Shown here one piece after another: positions 26,043-37,545 of a stretch of 64,000 nucleotides of DNA. The stretch comes from Taxawa tesnikishii (nom. ined.). Its lineage: Eukaryota; Ascomycota; Dothideomycetes; Dothideales. The notes under the pieces were generated by a model. The model was not told the origin of the DNA and did not search any database. It saw only the letters and a program-made list of their open reading frames with translations. The stretch lies in the NCBI GenBank assembly GCA_030247885.1, contig JAPDRO010000016.1:558001-622000 (forward strand). Reading direction: 5' to 3'. The stretch's first letter is position 1; each line of letters opens with the position of its first letter. A program made the translations under genes and the position numbers.

Positions 26043-28956
26043 ATGCGGCGACAGATACGCGGCGGTCAGGCCGGATCTCGCCTTGCGACCGACTCATTGT
26101 CGCTCATACGCTCCTACGATGTTGACTACAACCCATCTCGCCCGCTACGGTCCTCTCCGCTTACAGCATCCACCATTCAAGGCCTTCCTTTGGAGCTCAT
26201 CGATCGACTACGTTCCTTTCCCCTGTTCGCGTCGGCTCCAGACACTTTCCTGGGTGCAATAGGGAAATACCTCCGTCCGCAGCTGCACCAACCTCACGAC
26301 TACATCTTAACAGAGGGAGAAGACGCCAAGTCCATGTACTGGCTCGTTCGCGGCTCAGTCAGGGTCACTTCAAGAGATGGAGAGAGCACGTATGCAGAGC
26401 TCAAGCCAGGTGCTTTCTTTGGCGAGATTGGCATTCTCATGGACATACCCCGAACGGCGACTGTCATCGCAAAGGTCAGATCTCTGGTGGTCAGACTTAA
26501 CAAGGAAGATCTGCAGAAGGAGCTGCCTGCTTTTCCGCAGGTCGAGCGCGCTATTAGAGAAGAAGCCGTGGAGAGACTGGCAATCTTGCAGCGCAAGAAG
26601 AAAGAGAGCAGCCGTGGAACTACAACAACCGCTGGCGGAAGTGGCCTGCGCAAGCGGTCGCGTGATTTCATGTCTGGCGACGTCGAGATGGGCGAAGCTG
26701 GCGAGATTGTAGATGGCGAAATCATCAGCAACAAGAAACGGAAATCTCCAAGTCCAGGATTGGCTGAGACTGTCGCTTCCAGTGCGCTGGGTGGTGCTCC
26801 GTTAACTGTCAGACAGCTTCTCAAGGAGTTACCTCTCTTCTCAGAACTGCCGCCAGAGATTCTGCATTTTCTTGGTGTCAATGCGCAGCCTTGCACATTT
26901 GCGCCTTTACCGAAATCATCACACAAGACACCCATGGCAGAGAGGTATATTTCCTCGTCAGCGGAGAAGTTGAGGTTGTTACTGGAGCGACCAAGTCAGT
27001 CTCCCCGGGCGCAACGAACAACCTCAGCGCGTCAGAGCTCGCCTGAAACCAGGCCAGTATTTTGGAGAAGTAGCAAACCTAGCCCTGGCACCTAAAAGAA
27101 CCGCCACAGTACGCTCGATTAACGCGGTAGAGTGTTTGAGGATCACAGGGGAGGTTCTTGATGAGCTATGGAGGAGGTGGTCTTCTGATCTGAGGCAACA
27201 GATGGAAATCGAAGCGAAGCGACGGTTGAAAGAAGCGGAGGATCCAGATCTTTTACTACCGGATGCCTTCGATGGCGTATCCGACAGCCTGAACCTCAAA
27301 TCGTCGAGCGATGACGACTGGAAGAGGACAGTACCTACTGTCACATTCAGCAACGCTGGCCCAGAAATCTCGCCCACGAAAGAGACCACTCCAATGGCGG
27401 AACCATTGGATCCTGACCCGTTGTTCAATGCTGACCTCGATAACATGCGCTCAAAATCCCGAAGGGGCTCGCTCGCTCCGCCTCCTCCAGAGAGCCTCCA
27501 AACATCTTTCCTGGAACAGCCAGGAAGACAACCATCCCCTCCAGGCGGTCGATATCTAGCTTCGTCTCCTCTCAAGCCCGGCTCAAAGCCCAGCTCTCAA
27601 CCTTCCTCGCCGGGCAGCCGTACATTTCATCGACGTCCTAGCGTAATAAGTCGATACCCGGCTCAGCAGAAGCAGGCCAAGAGCAGGCTGCCAGATCCGC
27701 TTCTCGTCCTGATATTCCAACAGCTCGACCTTGCAGAGCTCATGCAGCTTCGCCAGGTATCCATGCACTGGCACAAGCTCATAACCACCAGCCCAGATCT
27801 TGTCCACAATCTTGACCTCTCACTTCACAACCGGCGTGTCACTGATTCTGTCCTGTGCGACATCATCGGTCCATTCGTAGGCACAAGACCGCAACACATC
27901 AACATGAACAACTGCTTCCACATCACCGATGAGGGGTTCAACGCATTGGCCGCCGCCTGTGGCCCCAGCGTGCAGAGCTGGAAGATGAAGAGCGTGTGGG
28001 ACGTGACGGGGGCTGCCATCCTTCAAATGGTCGAGACGGCGCCGAACCTCGAAGAGCTCGATCTCAGCAACTGCCGCAAAGTCGGCGACAACCTGCTCGC
28101 GCGGATAGTCGGATGGATCGTGCCCGAGCAGCCGCCTGGCGTCGGGCCCCTCCCATCTGCGCCGCCTCCCACGCGGCGGCCCGCCCTCAAACGGAATCTC
28201 AGCACTGCGAACGCAATCGAGGCAGCGCAGCCGGCGCCGGGAACAGTGATCGGGTCGCCGAAATTGAAGCGGTTGACGCTTTCGTACTGCAAGCATGTGC
28301 AGGATAGGAGTATGGCGCATATTGCGGCACACGCGGCATCGCGGCTCGAGTCGATCGATCTGACGCGCTGCACGAGCATCACCGACCAAGGCTTCCAGCA
28401 CTGGAGCGTGCACAATTTCGCCGGACTGCGACGTCTAGTGTTAGCAGACTGCACCTATCTCACCGACCAGGCAATCGTTGGGGTCGCTAACGCTGCCCGA
28501 GGGCTCAAGGAGCTGGATCTCGTAAGTTTGGCCCCCCTCCCCTATCCATATCTACAGCGTTTATCGAGGGGAGAGAGAAGCTGACATTTGACACCCTAGT
28601 CTTTCTGCTGCGCGCTCTCGGACACGGCGACCGAGGTCCTCTCGCTCGGGCTAACGCAACTCACGCACCTCGACCTCGCCTTCTGCGGCTCCGCGGTCTC
28701 GGACTCCAGCCTTCGCTGCATCGGCCTGCATCTGTTGGAACTCAAAGTGCTCTCTGTGCGCGGGTGCGTGCGCGTTACCGGCCAAGGCGTGGAAAGCGTC
28801 GTGGACGGGTGTCGCAACCTCGAGGTCTTCGACGTCAGCCAGTGCAAGAATCTGAGTCCTTGGTTGATGCGTGGCGGGATACAGGCGGTCAGAAGGAGAG
28901 GTTGTAAGACTAGGTTCGACGTTGTTGCAAACGGGAGCTGGAGGACTGGACATTAG
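26043..28956 (+). CDS. cyclic-nucleotide-binding / F-box / leucine-rich-repeat protein
   Basis: The N-terminal part has two cNMP-binding-type beta-barrels: one at residues about 60-180 (FPLFASAPDTFL, YILTEGEDAKSMYWLVRGSV, KPGAFFGEIGILMDIPRTAT) and one at about 255-370 (LPLFSELPPEILHFLG, VYFLVSGEVEVVTG, KPGQYFGEVANLALAPKRTA). A Ser/Pro-rich linker leads to an F-box (LPDPLLVLIFQQLDLAELMQ) and then leucine-rich repeats (LEELDLSNCRKVGDNLL, LKRLTLSYCKHVQDRSMAHI, LRRLVLADCTYLTDQAI). F-box/LRR proteins are SCF substrate receptors. A 78-nt intron (28522-28599) precedes the last exon. Inside the second barrel the frame shifts at 26906-26908, where one more T restores FTEIITQDTHGREVYF. It shifts again near 27040, explained either by another lost base or by a 41-nt intron. 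Confidence 0.88.
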
Positions 28957-29618
28957 GGAGGGGGATCGATTTTACTCGTTGGATTGAATTTTTCGAAGCG
29001 GCGGTATGGATGGGAGGGGTCGAATGGGGGGGCTTGGATCCGGTTACCGGGGTAGTGTGCATTTAGAGATACCATATACCGTACTTGTATCCATCTAATG
29101 GCGCTGTTTTTCAATGCACATCTCCGTTCCGGAGTGCTCATACTACAAAGTAGGGTTAGGAAACCCTAGTCGAGTACGTTATGTAAGCCCTATGACCTCG
29201 CATACGCCATGATCTGTCGGAGCAACCACGTTTCACTCCGGCGTGCCACGTCGGATACCTCTCACATTCACCGGCCGAAGCAGTTTTTCCTTCCAGCGCA
29301 GACAGGGCGCAGCTACTCCTTTCTCCGCAAAACCCTGTCGTTTTCAAAATGCGTTGCTCATCAGGGGTCTAAAACGATGTGGAGTTGCGTGAGTTGGGCA
29401 AACCGCTTCCGGTCTCCTTCCCTGCCGGATATAGCGGCGCTCTTGACATCACCTCGAAACCCAATTTGAACATGTATATATAAACAGCAAAAAAACCACC
29501 ATATCTCTCCCTCTGGCCATCGAACTCCGTATTTGCTCTCATCCGGTTGAAAATATAATTTCCAACCGCTGCTACAGCAGAACATATATATATATATATA
29601 TATCCCTCACAAAATAGA
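28957..29618. other. intergenic with a short (AT)n tract
   Basis: This is the 3' flank of the F-box gene and the promoter of the dehydrogenase. An (AT)n run of about 20 bases at 29583-29603 lies just before the start codon. Nothing else was recognised. Confidence 0.5.
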
Positions 29619-30596
29619 ATGGCACCGCGCGTCTTCTTCATCACCGGAACCTCCACCGGCTTCGGGCACGAGCTCGTGAAGCACGTAATCGCTCAGGGCG
29701 ACAAGGCGGCCGCCACGGCGCGCGACTCGTCCAAGCTCGAGAAACCCCCAGGTGCCACGTCGGACAACTACCTGGCCGTCGACCTCGACGTGACGAAGCA
29801 GGACTCGATCGCGTCCGCCTTCGACGCCGCGCTCGAGCACTTCGGCCGCCTGGACGTGGTCGTCAATAACGCCGGGTACGGCCTCGGTGGCGAGTTTGAG
29901 TCGCTGAGCGATGGGCAGATCCGCATGCAGATGGAGGTCAACTTTTTCGGGTTGCTCAATGTCACGAGGCGGGCGATGGAGGTTATGCGGGAGCAGAAGC
30001 CGTCCGGTGGTGTGATTCAACAGGTAAAGAAAAGGAGGCCTGCAATAGCTTGTTTCTCTCAACAGAAATCAGAACTAACGGACACGTTGTGTAGATCACG
30101 TCCATTGGAGGTCAGAAGGGTGTGCCGACCTTCAGCATCTACTGCGCTTCCAAATGGGCCGTCGAAGGCTTCACCGAAGCCGTCAGCCAGGAAGTCAAGC
30201 CGGAATGGGGAATCAAGTTCACGTGCGTGGAACCTGGAGGTTTCAGAACTGATTGGGCAGGACGGTCCATGGCCTTCGGTGAGAACAAGAATAGCGCATA
30301 CGACCACATCGACGCAAAGGAATCCATGGGCAAGAGGCACGGCACGCAGGCGGGCGACCCGGCCAAGGGCGCGAGGGCCATGTATGAGCTTGCGGTCATG
30401 AAAGACCCGCCTCTCCGCTGTGTGATTGGAAGTGATGCGTACACGGCTATGGGAACCAAGCTGGAGACGTACGGCAAGAATGTAGAGAGGTTCAAGGATT
30501 TGAGCAATTCGACCGAGTGAGTGTCGCTTTTCTGGTTGCTGAGGGTTCTCTTGCTGACTTTGAGCCAGTGTCGAGGGCTACCAGCGTCCATCATAG
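29619..30596 (+). CDS. short-chain dehydrogenase/reductase
   Basis: Exons 29619-30023, 30095-30516 and 30569-30596 give 284 residues. It shows the classical SDR signature: dinucleotide-binding TGTSTGFG at residues 9-16, LDVVVNNAGYG near 85, catalytic Ser in ITSIGGQKG, and catalytic YCASK (Tyr and Lys) near 155. PGGFRTDW follows the active site. These enzymes oxidise or reduce alcohol/carbonyl groups with NAD(P). The absence of an acidic residue right after the glycine motif fits either cofactor. The last exon is only 28 nt and ends YQRPS. The gene runs toward the aldehyde dehydrogenase on the other strand; a shared pathway is possible but unproven. Confidence 0.92.
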
Positions 30597-31591
30597 GCGG
30601 TTGCATACCATATCCTTCAACGACCTTGCTGGGTTCGCGAGTTAACGTTGTCTCTATGTAGAAGCTTTCTCGTGCGGCAAGTAAGATATGTGACTAGCAC
30701 TGCACGTTATGTCAAAACGAGTAATGAGAACGCACATATTCCTCGTCGTTGTTAGCTCCCCATGATCCGGTAAACGCGGGCCACAGCATATTTGCTTCAT
30801 GATCCGTGGGTGCTGAAGATGATTTCCCCGTGTTAGGTTAGGTTACGCCACCGTCTCTTGTAAACTTCGAGGATCTGCTCTCGCAGTACTGGATATCGAG
30901 GCGTGTTTGGTGACATTCTTCAGCAACAGCGAGCAGGACTATGTACAAGGATGGAAATGAACCTGCGCGCGAAAGAACAAATCCAATTCTATGAGCTGCT
31001 CGATACTGAAACCAGGTCCGGTATGCATTGCCTTGGTCAAAGGTGTTCACGGACCCAGAACAAAGAAGAGATGGAGCGAGGATAGGGGGCGATGAAGTAT
31101 GTGAAGCAGGCAGCAGGCAGCTGAAAAGAGGAAAAGAAACCCACCCAGGCCCGCACACTGAAAGACATTCAGGCGGGAAATATAAGTGGGCATGAAAAAC
31201 CTCTACGATATCAAACGGTTCGAAACATCGAAATGGGGGGGGGGAAGGGACATACTGTACACTTTTACGGATCGGTGCTTCCTTACCCGTGGGAGTCTTA
31301 CACCCACGCTGCCGATTCTCAGAGCGAGGCAAAGGAACGGTCGACTTGTTATGATGGTAGAAATGATGTAAGAGAAGCAAAAAGGCCGTCGCAAAACGCC
31401 ATTTCCAGCGTCAAGTTTCATTCATACCTATACCACCCGAGGGGCCCAATAGACTCCCCGCGCATCTACAAAAAGCAAAAAAAAAATTTAAAAAAATCAC
31501 GACCCAGGTGCAGCAGGCCCCCATCTCCTCGGTCCCCCTCCCAACAACCCTCCCAAGTACACCAGCACCTCCCTTCCCCTGGTTCACCTTT
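30597..31591. other. intergenic between convergent SDR and ALDH genes
   Basis: Nearly 1 kb of 3' flank on both sides, including a G-run near 31236 and A-rich runs near 31480-31496. Open frames here are not supported. Confidence 0.45.
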
Positions 31592-33254
31592 TCAGAGCAC
31601 ATCCTTGAACGTGACCGTCTTCAGCTTCAAGAACTCCTCCAGTCCCCACTGGCCGTTGAACCTTCCCCACCCGCTCTTCTTGACGCCACCGTGCGGGATG
31701 GCGGCCTCGTCGTGCACGCTCATCTGGTTGATGTGCACGGCGCCCGTGTCGACTTCCCTCGCGAACCTCAGCCCCCTGCCCAGGTTCGCGCTGAACACGG
31801 CCCCGGAGAGGCCGTACTCGGTGTCGTTTGCGAGCTCGATGGCCTCGTCGTCGCTGTCGACGGGGATGAGCGAGACGGTGGGGCCGAAGGATTCGGTGTA
31901 GAAGATTTCCATGTCGCGGTTCACGTCCGTGACGATGACGGGCCGCATGCGGTACGCGCTGTCCTCCTTGGCCGCCACGTCGCCAAAGACGACCTTTGCG
32001 CCCTTTTCCGTCGCGTCCTTGACCAGGCGCTGGTTCCGCTCGACCGCGGGCTTCATGACCAGGATCGGGCTGTCGCCCGAGGCCGGGTAGATCTTCTCGG
32101 CCGCCTTCTTGAGCGCGTCGGAGAAGGGCTCGAGCACCTTGCGGTGCACGATGATGCGCTCGGTTGCCATGCAGATCTGGCCCGCGTGGATGAAGGCGCC
32201 CAGCGCGCACTGGAAGGCCGCAGCGTCCAAATCCGCGTCTTCGCACACGTAAGCGGACGCCTTGCCGCCCAGCTCCATCAGCACGGGCTTCAGCTCCTTG
32301 CCAGCCTTGGATGCGATGGATGATCCGACGGCGGTTGAGCCGGTGAAGTTGACCTTCTTGACTGCGAAGTGGCTGATGATGGTGTCGCTGACGGCGATGG
32401 CGTCTTGCGGCCGGTGGTAGATGACGTTCAGAACACCGGCGGGCAGTCCGGCGTCGTGGAAGATGGAGCCAATGGCCCAGAAACAGCGGGGTGAGAGCTC
32501 GGAACCCTTGAGTACGGTCGTGTTGCCGGTCGCGATTGCGTAGGCGATGGCGCGGAGACCAAGGATGTAGGGTCCGTTCCTGCAGACGTCCTGTTAGCAT
32601 TCGTACAGCATAAGGCGTGCTTGTAAAATCAAGAAGAAGAAGAAGAAGAAGAAGAAGAAGAAGAAGAAGAAGAAGAAGAAGAAGGCTGCGGCAAGTATTC
32701 CCAAGAACACGTACCAAGGCGCAATACCATAGATGACACCAAACGGCTCCTTAAACACAAACGCGCCGGTCCCCTCCTCCACCGTCGTCGGGATGGCGCC
32801 CATGATTCCCGTCACCCTTCCGGCAATATCCCTCAGCATCTCGATCGTTGTGGGCAAGTTGAAGCCCTTGGCCACCATCTCGCCCGCGCCCGTCTCCTCG
32901 ACCTGGTAGCTCGCAAGCTCGTCAATGCGCTCCTCCATCAGGTCGGCCGCCTTGAGGAAGATCTTGCGGATCTCGGCGGGCTTGGTGCGTCGCCATGTCT
33001 TGAAGGCGCGGGAAGCGGCTTCGACGGCAGCGGTGGCGTCGTCGGGAGAGGCGGCGGCGCTTTGCCAGAGTTCTTTGTGGGTTGCGGGCGCGGTCACGGG
33101 GAAGGTGGTCGAGGTTGTGACTTCTTTGCCGTCGATCCAGAGAGGGCTGGCGGAGGGGGATTAGCAGTCGCTCAGAGGCATTTGTGATCGTGGTTTGGAG
33201 GTGTACCCACACGGTGTAGCTTGCGCCGTTGGAGGTGCCGTTTGTTGCAGGCAT
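31592..33254 (-). CDS. aldehyde dehydrogenase family protein
   Basis: Exons 33211-33254, 32715-33146 and 31592-32579 with introns of 64 and 135 nt encode 487 residues. Conserved ALDH features are present: PFGVIYGIAPWNGPYILGLR, FTGSTAVGSSIASKAGKEL (NAD-binding), the general base in LMELGGKASAYV, the catalytic Cys in HAGQICMATERIIV, and EIFYTESFGPTVSLIPVDS. The family oxidises aldehydes to acids with NAD(P). The sequence resembles the salicylaldehyde/vanillin dehydrogenase side of the superfamily; that refinement is uncertain. Intron 2 carries a long (AAG)n repeat. The ATG at 33252-33254 opens MPATNGTSNGASYTV, and no targeting peptide is evident. Confidence 0.93.
32631..32684. repeat. (AAG)18 microsatellite inside an ALDH intron
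   Basis: A perfect 54-base AAG repeat lies within intron 2 of the aldehyde dehydrogenase gene. On the transcribed strand it reads (CTT)n, a long pyrimidine tract about 50 nt before the splice acceptor. It accounts for the large size of this intron. Confidence 0.97.
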
Positions 33255-34084
33255 TGTGCTTGGTTAAGACGTGGAAAGGGTTGAGAAGATGGACGGGAAT
33301 GCAAGGGGTGTGGGGTGGTATGGTATATAGCAGGCAACAGCAGGCAATAGCAGAAGAATATCCAAAAGAGATATAGAAAGATCTGATTTAAGAAAATGTA
33401 TCAAGGGAAGGCAAGGAATACTCCACCCACTTTCGGCATCTCCAGCAATGCGTGTCCGCCTGATTGTCGAGTAGATGGGATGAGTGGGGTTTCGGCGGGG
33501 TCGAGTCGGGACCACATGTCGGGGCTAGACGATGCGGCAGTCGAGCTGGCATCGAATGCTGATTAATTTGCGCAACGGCAATTGAAACACGCACGGGAAA
33601 ACCGGTCGTTTTGAAACAAACATTGCCGTGATCCTCGAGGGAGACGTGAAGCTGTGCGGATACAGAGGGAGAACAAAAGACAAGCAGCAAGGTACGGGCG
33701 GGAGTCGAGGTATATACGGTTCAGGAACGAGACACGGGCCGAGAGTGCTGCATTGCATCCTGCAGTCAGCGTCGTACAGGACCCGCCACATCGCTTGCAC
33801 TGCATCCACCACATTCACACGAACGACGGTCGCGCTCCAAAGAAACACAGAGGCAGGTGGCACGGAGAGGGTGAATTACTGAGTTGGTAACGTTTCGAAT
33901 TTTTCGTCAACCTGCAAAGGCAAGAAGAACTTTGTTGGGTATCCTCGCAGCATAGCATTACAAGATTCCACTCCGTCCATCAAGGCGTTCTTTCCATCCT
34001 TTTTTTCCCTCTTTCAAATTGAAACCCCCATTCCATAGAGATACACCCAGATGTATTTTCCACCACTTCATCATTCGCTTCTGT
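33255..34084. other. intergenic, nothing recognised
   Basis: It contains the upstream region of the ALDH gene and the 3' flank of the Kre9-like gene. Short overlapping frames on both strands have no recognisable content. Confidence 0.45.
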
Positions 34085-34939
34085 CTAGAGGACGAGGACA
34101 GCAAAGCCGGCGGCCAAGGCCAGCGAACCAATGCTGACGGCCAGGTTGGCCGCAGCACCAGTGCTGGCTGCGACGCCAGTGCTGGTAGCGTTGGAAGCGC
34201 CCTTGGAGCCAGTGCCGCTTGGCAAGACAGCGGTCGCGTTGCCGATGGGGTAGTAGGCACTGCTGAGGGTCGAGGCGGTGGCAGTTGTGGTAGCGGCGGC
34301 AGCAGCGCTGCTGGTGATGGTGAGCGTGCTGGATGCGGTAGCGGTCGCGGTGGCAGAGGCAGAGGCAGAGGCAGAGGCAGAGGCAGAGGCAGAGGCAGAG
34401 ACAGAGACAGAGACAGATGCAGAGGCAGAGGCGCTGAAGCCAGATGCGGTGGAGGTGGAGGTGGTGTCGACGGCGTGGCCGTAGCCGCTCAAGCTGCTAG
34501 CGGAAGCGGAGGCGGTCGCGGATGCAGACTGGGAGAGAGGAGTCGCGGAAGAGCCATCGTAGTCCTTGTTGGAGATGCCGAACTGGGTGGTGTACTGGTA
34601 CTGGCCGGTCGCGTCAACGATCAGCTGAATGCCGTAGCCGACATCGCCGGGTGCAAGCTTGGTTGATGGCGCCCAGGTGTAGGAGCCGCTGTTGTCGATG
34701 CCTTCAGCGATGACACTGATGGGGACGGCGTTGGAGGCGGGGCCCTTCAGGAGGAGAAGGGTGACGGTGCCCTTGGTGGTTGGCTCCCAAGAGATGGTGA
34801 AGTTCTGACCGGCGGGGAGGATGGAGTTGAGACCTGGCTGGTAAATTGGGTTTCCGGATGGAGAGTCGCCAACTGGCTTGGTGTATGCAGAGGCCAGAGG
34901 GGCCAAGGCGGCAAGAGCGACGGTGAAGAGGGTGAACAT
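34085..34939 (-). CDS. Kre9/Knh1-like GPI-anchored Ser/Ala-rich wall protein
   Basis: Single exon, 284 residues. The N-terminal signal peptide is MFTLFTVALAALAPLASA. An Ig-like Kre9/Knh1 N-terminal domain (PF10342 type) spans roughly residues 25-125 and includes ILPAGQNFTISWEPTTKGT, VTLLLLKGPASN, SGSYTWAPSTKLAPGDVGYG and YQYTTQFGISN. A long Ser/Ala/Thr linker follows, typically O-mannosylated, then a hydrophobic C-terminus (SIGSLALAAGFAVLVL) preceded by small residues, fitting a GPI-attachment signal. Family members are cell-surface proteins, and the yeast founders affect beta-1,6-glucan. The Ser-Ala tract comes from a hexanucleotide repeat, so its length could vary. Confidence 0.9.
   Translation of the reverse strand: MFTLFTVALAALAPLASAYTKPVGDSPSGNPIYQPGLNSILPAGQNFTISWEPTTKGTVTLLLLKGPASNAVPISVIAEGIDNSGSYTWAPSTKLAPGDVGYGIQLIVDATGQYQYTTQFGISNKDYDGSSATPLSQSASATASASASSLSGYGHAVDTTSTSTASGFSASASASVSVSVSASASASASASASASATATATASSTLTITSSAAAAATTTATASTLSSAYYPIGNATAVLPSGTGSKGASNATSTGVAASTGAAANLAVSIGSLALAAGFAVLVL
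34352..34430. repeat. hexanucleotide (GCAGAG)n repeat coding for Ser-Ala
   Basis: Imperfect GCAGAG units with some ACAGAG within the Kre9-like gene. In the coding sense they give alternating Ser-Ala and Ser-Val. The unit of six keeps the frame when the copy number changes. Confidence 0.9.
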
Positions 34940-36139
34940 TTTGCTTGTTTGATTTGCTTGTTTTTCTTTTGCTTGGGATTACGAGATTAAGAAAGAGTTA
35001 TCCGTGTTATGCAGGCAAAGGTGGTAGCAAGGAGCGACAGCGGTGAGATTATACGTTGAAAACCAAACGAACGGCTGAAGGACAGACGCCTTCGAGGTAT
35101 GCTCTAAAACGGGAACGTTGTCTGAAGGAAGAGCGATGCAACGATGCAGAGAATCGATAGCAGCAAGAGGATACGGGTCGGATCAACCAAGCTGATATAG
35201 ATGGGCCCAAGGGGTCGCGTAGGATTCATCTTGTCACGGTCAGGCGGCAGCCAATCTGTTTAGGCGCTTTCACGGGTTCACCGGTTTGCTCACGCGATGG
35301 GCGCGATGCTGCATCAGGATGCAGAGCAGGTGGATGCAGCCAATCAAAGGCGGTCAGGGCTCTGGCTAGGAAATTGAGGCGTTGGTTGTAAAGGGTGCCT
35401 CCTATGCTTGGTGCTGTAGCTATGGCTTAGTTCGGGCAGCGTCCGGTACCTGCAGCTGAGCTTCTGTAGCTTGGCGTAATTTCGCGTACGGAGAGAACCT
35501 TTTCCCCGGATTCTTGCTGCCAATCCCTGCGAGCACGAGCACGAGAGCGCATCGTTGGAAAGCCATCCCTCATCTCTCCTGCATCTAGATCTGTACAGCT
35601 GCGCATCTCTCCGTGCGAATGCGGGCTCCAGGTGTTCTTCTCCAAACTCTCCCGGAAAGATCAGCGGCTTGCTTGAGATGGCGATCAGCAGGAGATGGCT
35701 GAAGAACCGGTCAGATTGTCCCCCGGCTCTACGCGCCGCCGAAAGCGGAACCGGGAAAAGCTGCCTGAGTCAAGCGTGAAACAGTAGTCGGCGTGTCAGT
35801 TCGACGGAACAGGCAGGTGCAGGAACACATTCCTCGGTTGGCGAATTGCACAGCCATAGAACTGGGCCTCTGTGACATGATCCTGCCTGTAAACAGCGCG
35901 AGAGGCTTCCGGGAAACTATTTTTGCCGTGGAGCCGCGTCCTGTTTTGCAGTTTCGCAGGCCCACGAACATCGCTAACGCTCATGACGAAATGCGCCGTT
36001 TGCGATAAGAACGAGAATCGGTGAGAAGCAAGCTGCGAGATAGATCACGCTTCATGCTTCTAGGAACAGCAGGGCAGCGCCTTGGCGTGAAGTTTGAGAC
36101 CGACGTGCATCTCGAGACAGCCATCTCGAAGCAGAACCA

Positions 36140-36193
<54 letters not shown>

Positions 36194-37545
36194 CGACCAC
36201 AGCCAGGACTGGATGAGCATGACCGATCTGGCTGAGGCAGGATGAGCGCTGCCAGCGAGGAGAGTTAATTCACGTGAACGACACGAAAACACGCGCAACG
36301 ATCAAGAGAACCGGTGAGACGCGAAGATGGTCCCCGACAGAACGGCGGGAAAGGATCTGGGGATGGGGGATACGGGTTTTGGCCCCCAAACACCTTCGAC
36401 AACCGTTTCGAAATGGATCAATGCATCGACCAGGATGACTTCTAGTTGCATCTGCCAGCGCCAATAGGAGCGTTGTTGAAGCACGACATGACGCCGCCCA
36501 GCAAGAACATGCAGCTTCCGAGTCGCTTCTAGGGTTGTTTCGATCCACGGACGGTACCTTTCCATGTAACCGTACCTGCATAGGTCTTCTTAGGCACTGG
36601 CTGACTCCACCACTCGACAGAGATGTCAAGGTTGCGACGAAGAGTCAGAGAAAACAAGACCCGACTTCGTGAAACTCGCTGTAGTACGTACTGTGCGGTC
36701 GAGGTCTGTTGGGCTTGGGATTCTGCACAGCGAGTCGACGGGGTCTACAGTCACAAACAATCACCACCACCACCACCACCTCCTCCTCGGCCAAACCCTG
36801 TCTGTGTGAGGCACCAGTCTGCACACAAACACACGGTGAGTTGAAATTTGTCAAAAAATGGGGAGTTGCAGACTGTCAAGAAGAGATTCGGCCCGAGCTG
36901 CAATGAAAGCCCCGCGTATACAGTCTTCTCTGGACATCCTTCCGGAACTCACACAGACTAACTACTGTATCCCTCTTCATCTGAGACTGAAATCGTTACA
37001 CCAACTCAGGTAAACCACCTCCAAGCCATCTCCGCCTTGAATGGGAGCATGCTTGCACATTTCGTTCTGCTGCTTCTCGCGGCGTCACTCCAGTATGCGA
37101 CTGCGGGCTCCGTCAAATGTGACGGACCTCCGCCGTCGCCGGTACTCCATGGGCCGACTCAGCGACGCCATTTCCTTAGGGCGCGATCACCAGGTGCCGG
37201 GCAACAGAATTTCCGTCTACCATGTGTCACAAGAACTGTTTCAATATAACCAACCCGTGTCGTTCAGGCGGGCATCAATCTGTGGATGAACGCTGTTGAC
37301 GGCATATCTTCATTCCGGATCAAGCCCGATAAACATCGATTGTACTGTTCACTTGCAGTAGGCTCTATACAAAAGGAAAAGGTGTGCTTCACAAGAGAGA
37401 AAAAGGGGTTTTTCAGTGCTTGCCTCCCAAGCCCCCACTTCAACATTCAACCTAGAACCGACTCCTAAGCTCGCTCTCCTCCTTTAACATCATCCCCATC
37501 CAGAAACCCCCAATTTTTTTCAAACCAGAAGACAATGCCCCCGAT
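34940..37545. other. gene-poor region of 2.6 kb
   Basis: No gene is supported. The left part holds the promoter of the Kre9-like gene. A hexanucleotide repeat lies at 36131-36192, and a short (CAC)n run near 36762-36780. Near 37049 a short + strand frame opens with a good-looking signal peptide (MLAHFVLLLLAASLQYATAG) followed by SVKCDG, but the frame does not continue into a convincing mature protein. It may be the relic of a small secreted protein. Confidence 0.45.
36131..36192. repeat. (CCAGAA)n hexanucleotide repeat
   Basis: About ten near-perfect CCAGAA units in intergenic DNA. A short + strand frame through it would read Asn-Gln repeats, but no gene is supported there. Confidence 0.93.

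Noticed and set aside
31508-32323. 271-codon + frame and a 377-codon alternative minus frame over the aldehyde dehydrogenase
   Set aside because: Both overlap the true ALDH frame, which has the catalytic Cys and Glu motifs. The alternatives are Arg/Ala/Gly-rich shadows.
36021-36245. Asn-Gln repeat frame
   Set aside because: Produced by the CCAGAA hexamer repeat; no gene features on either side.
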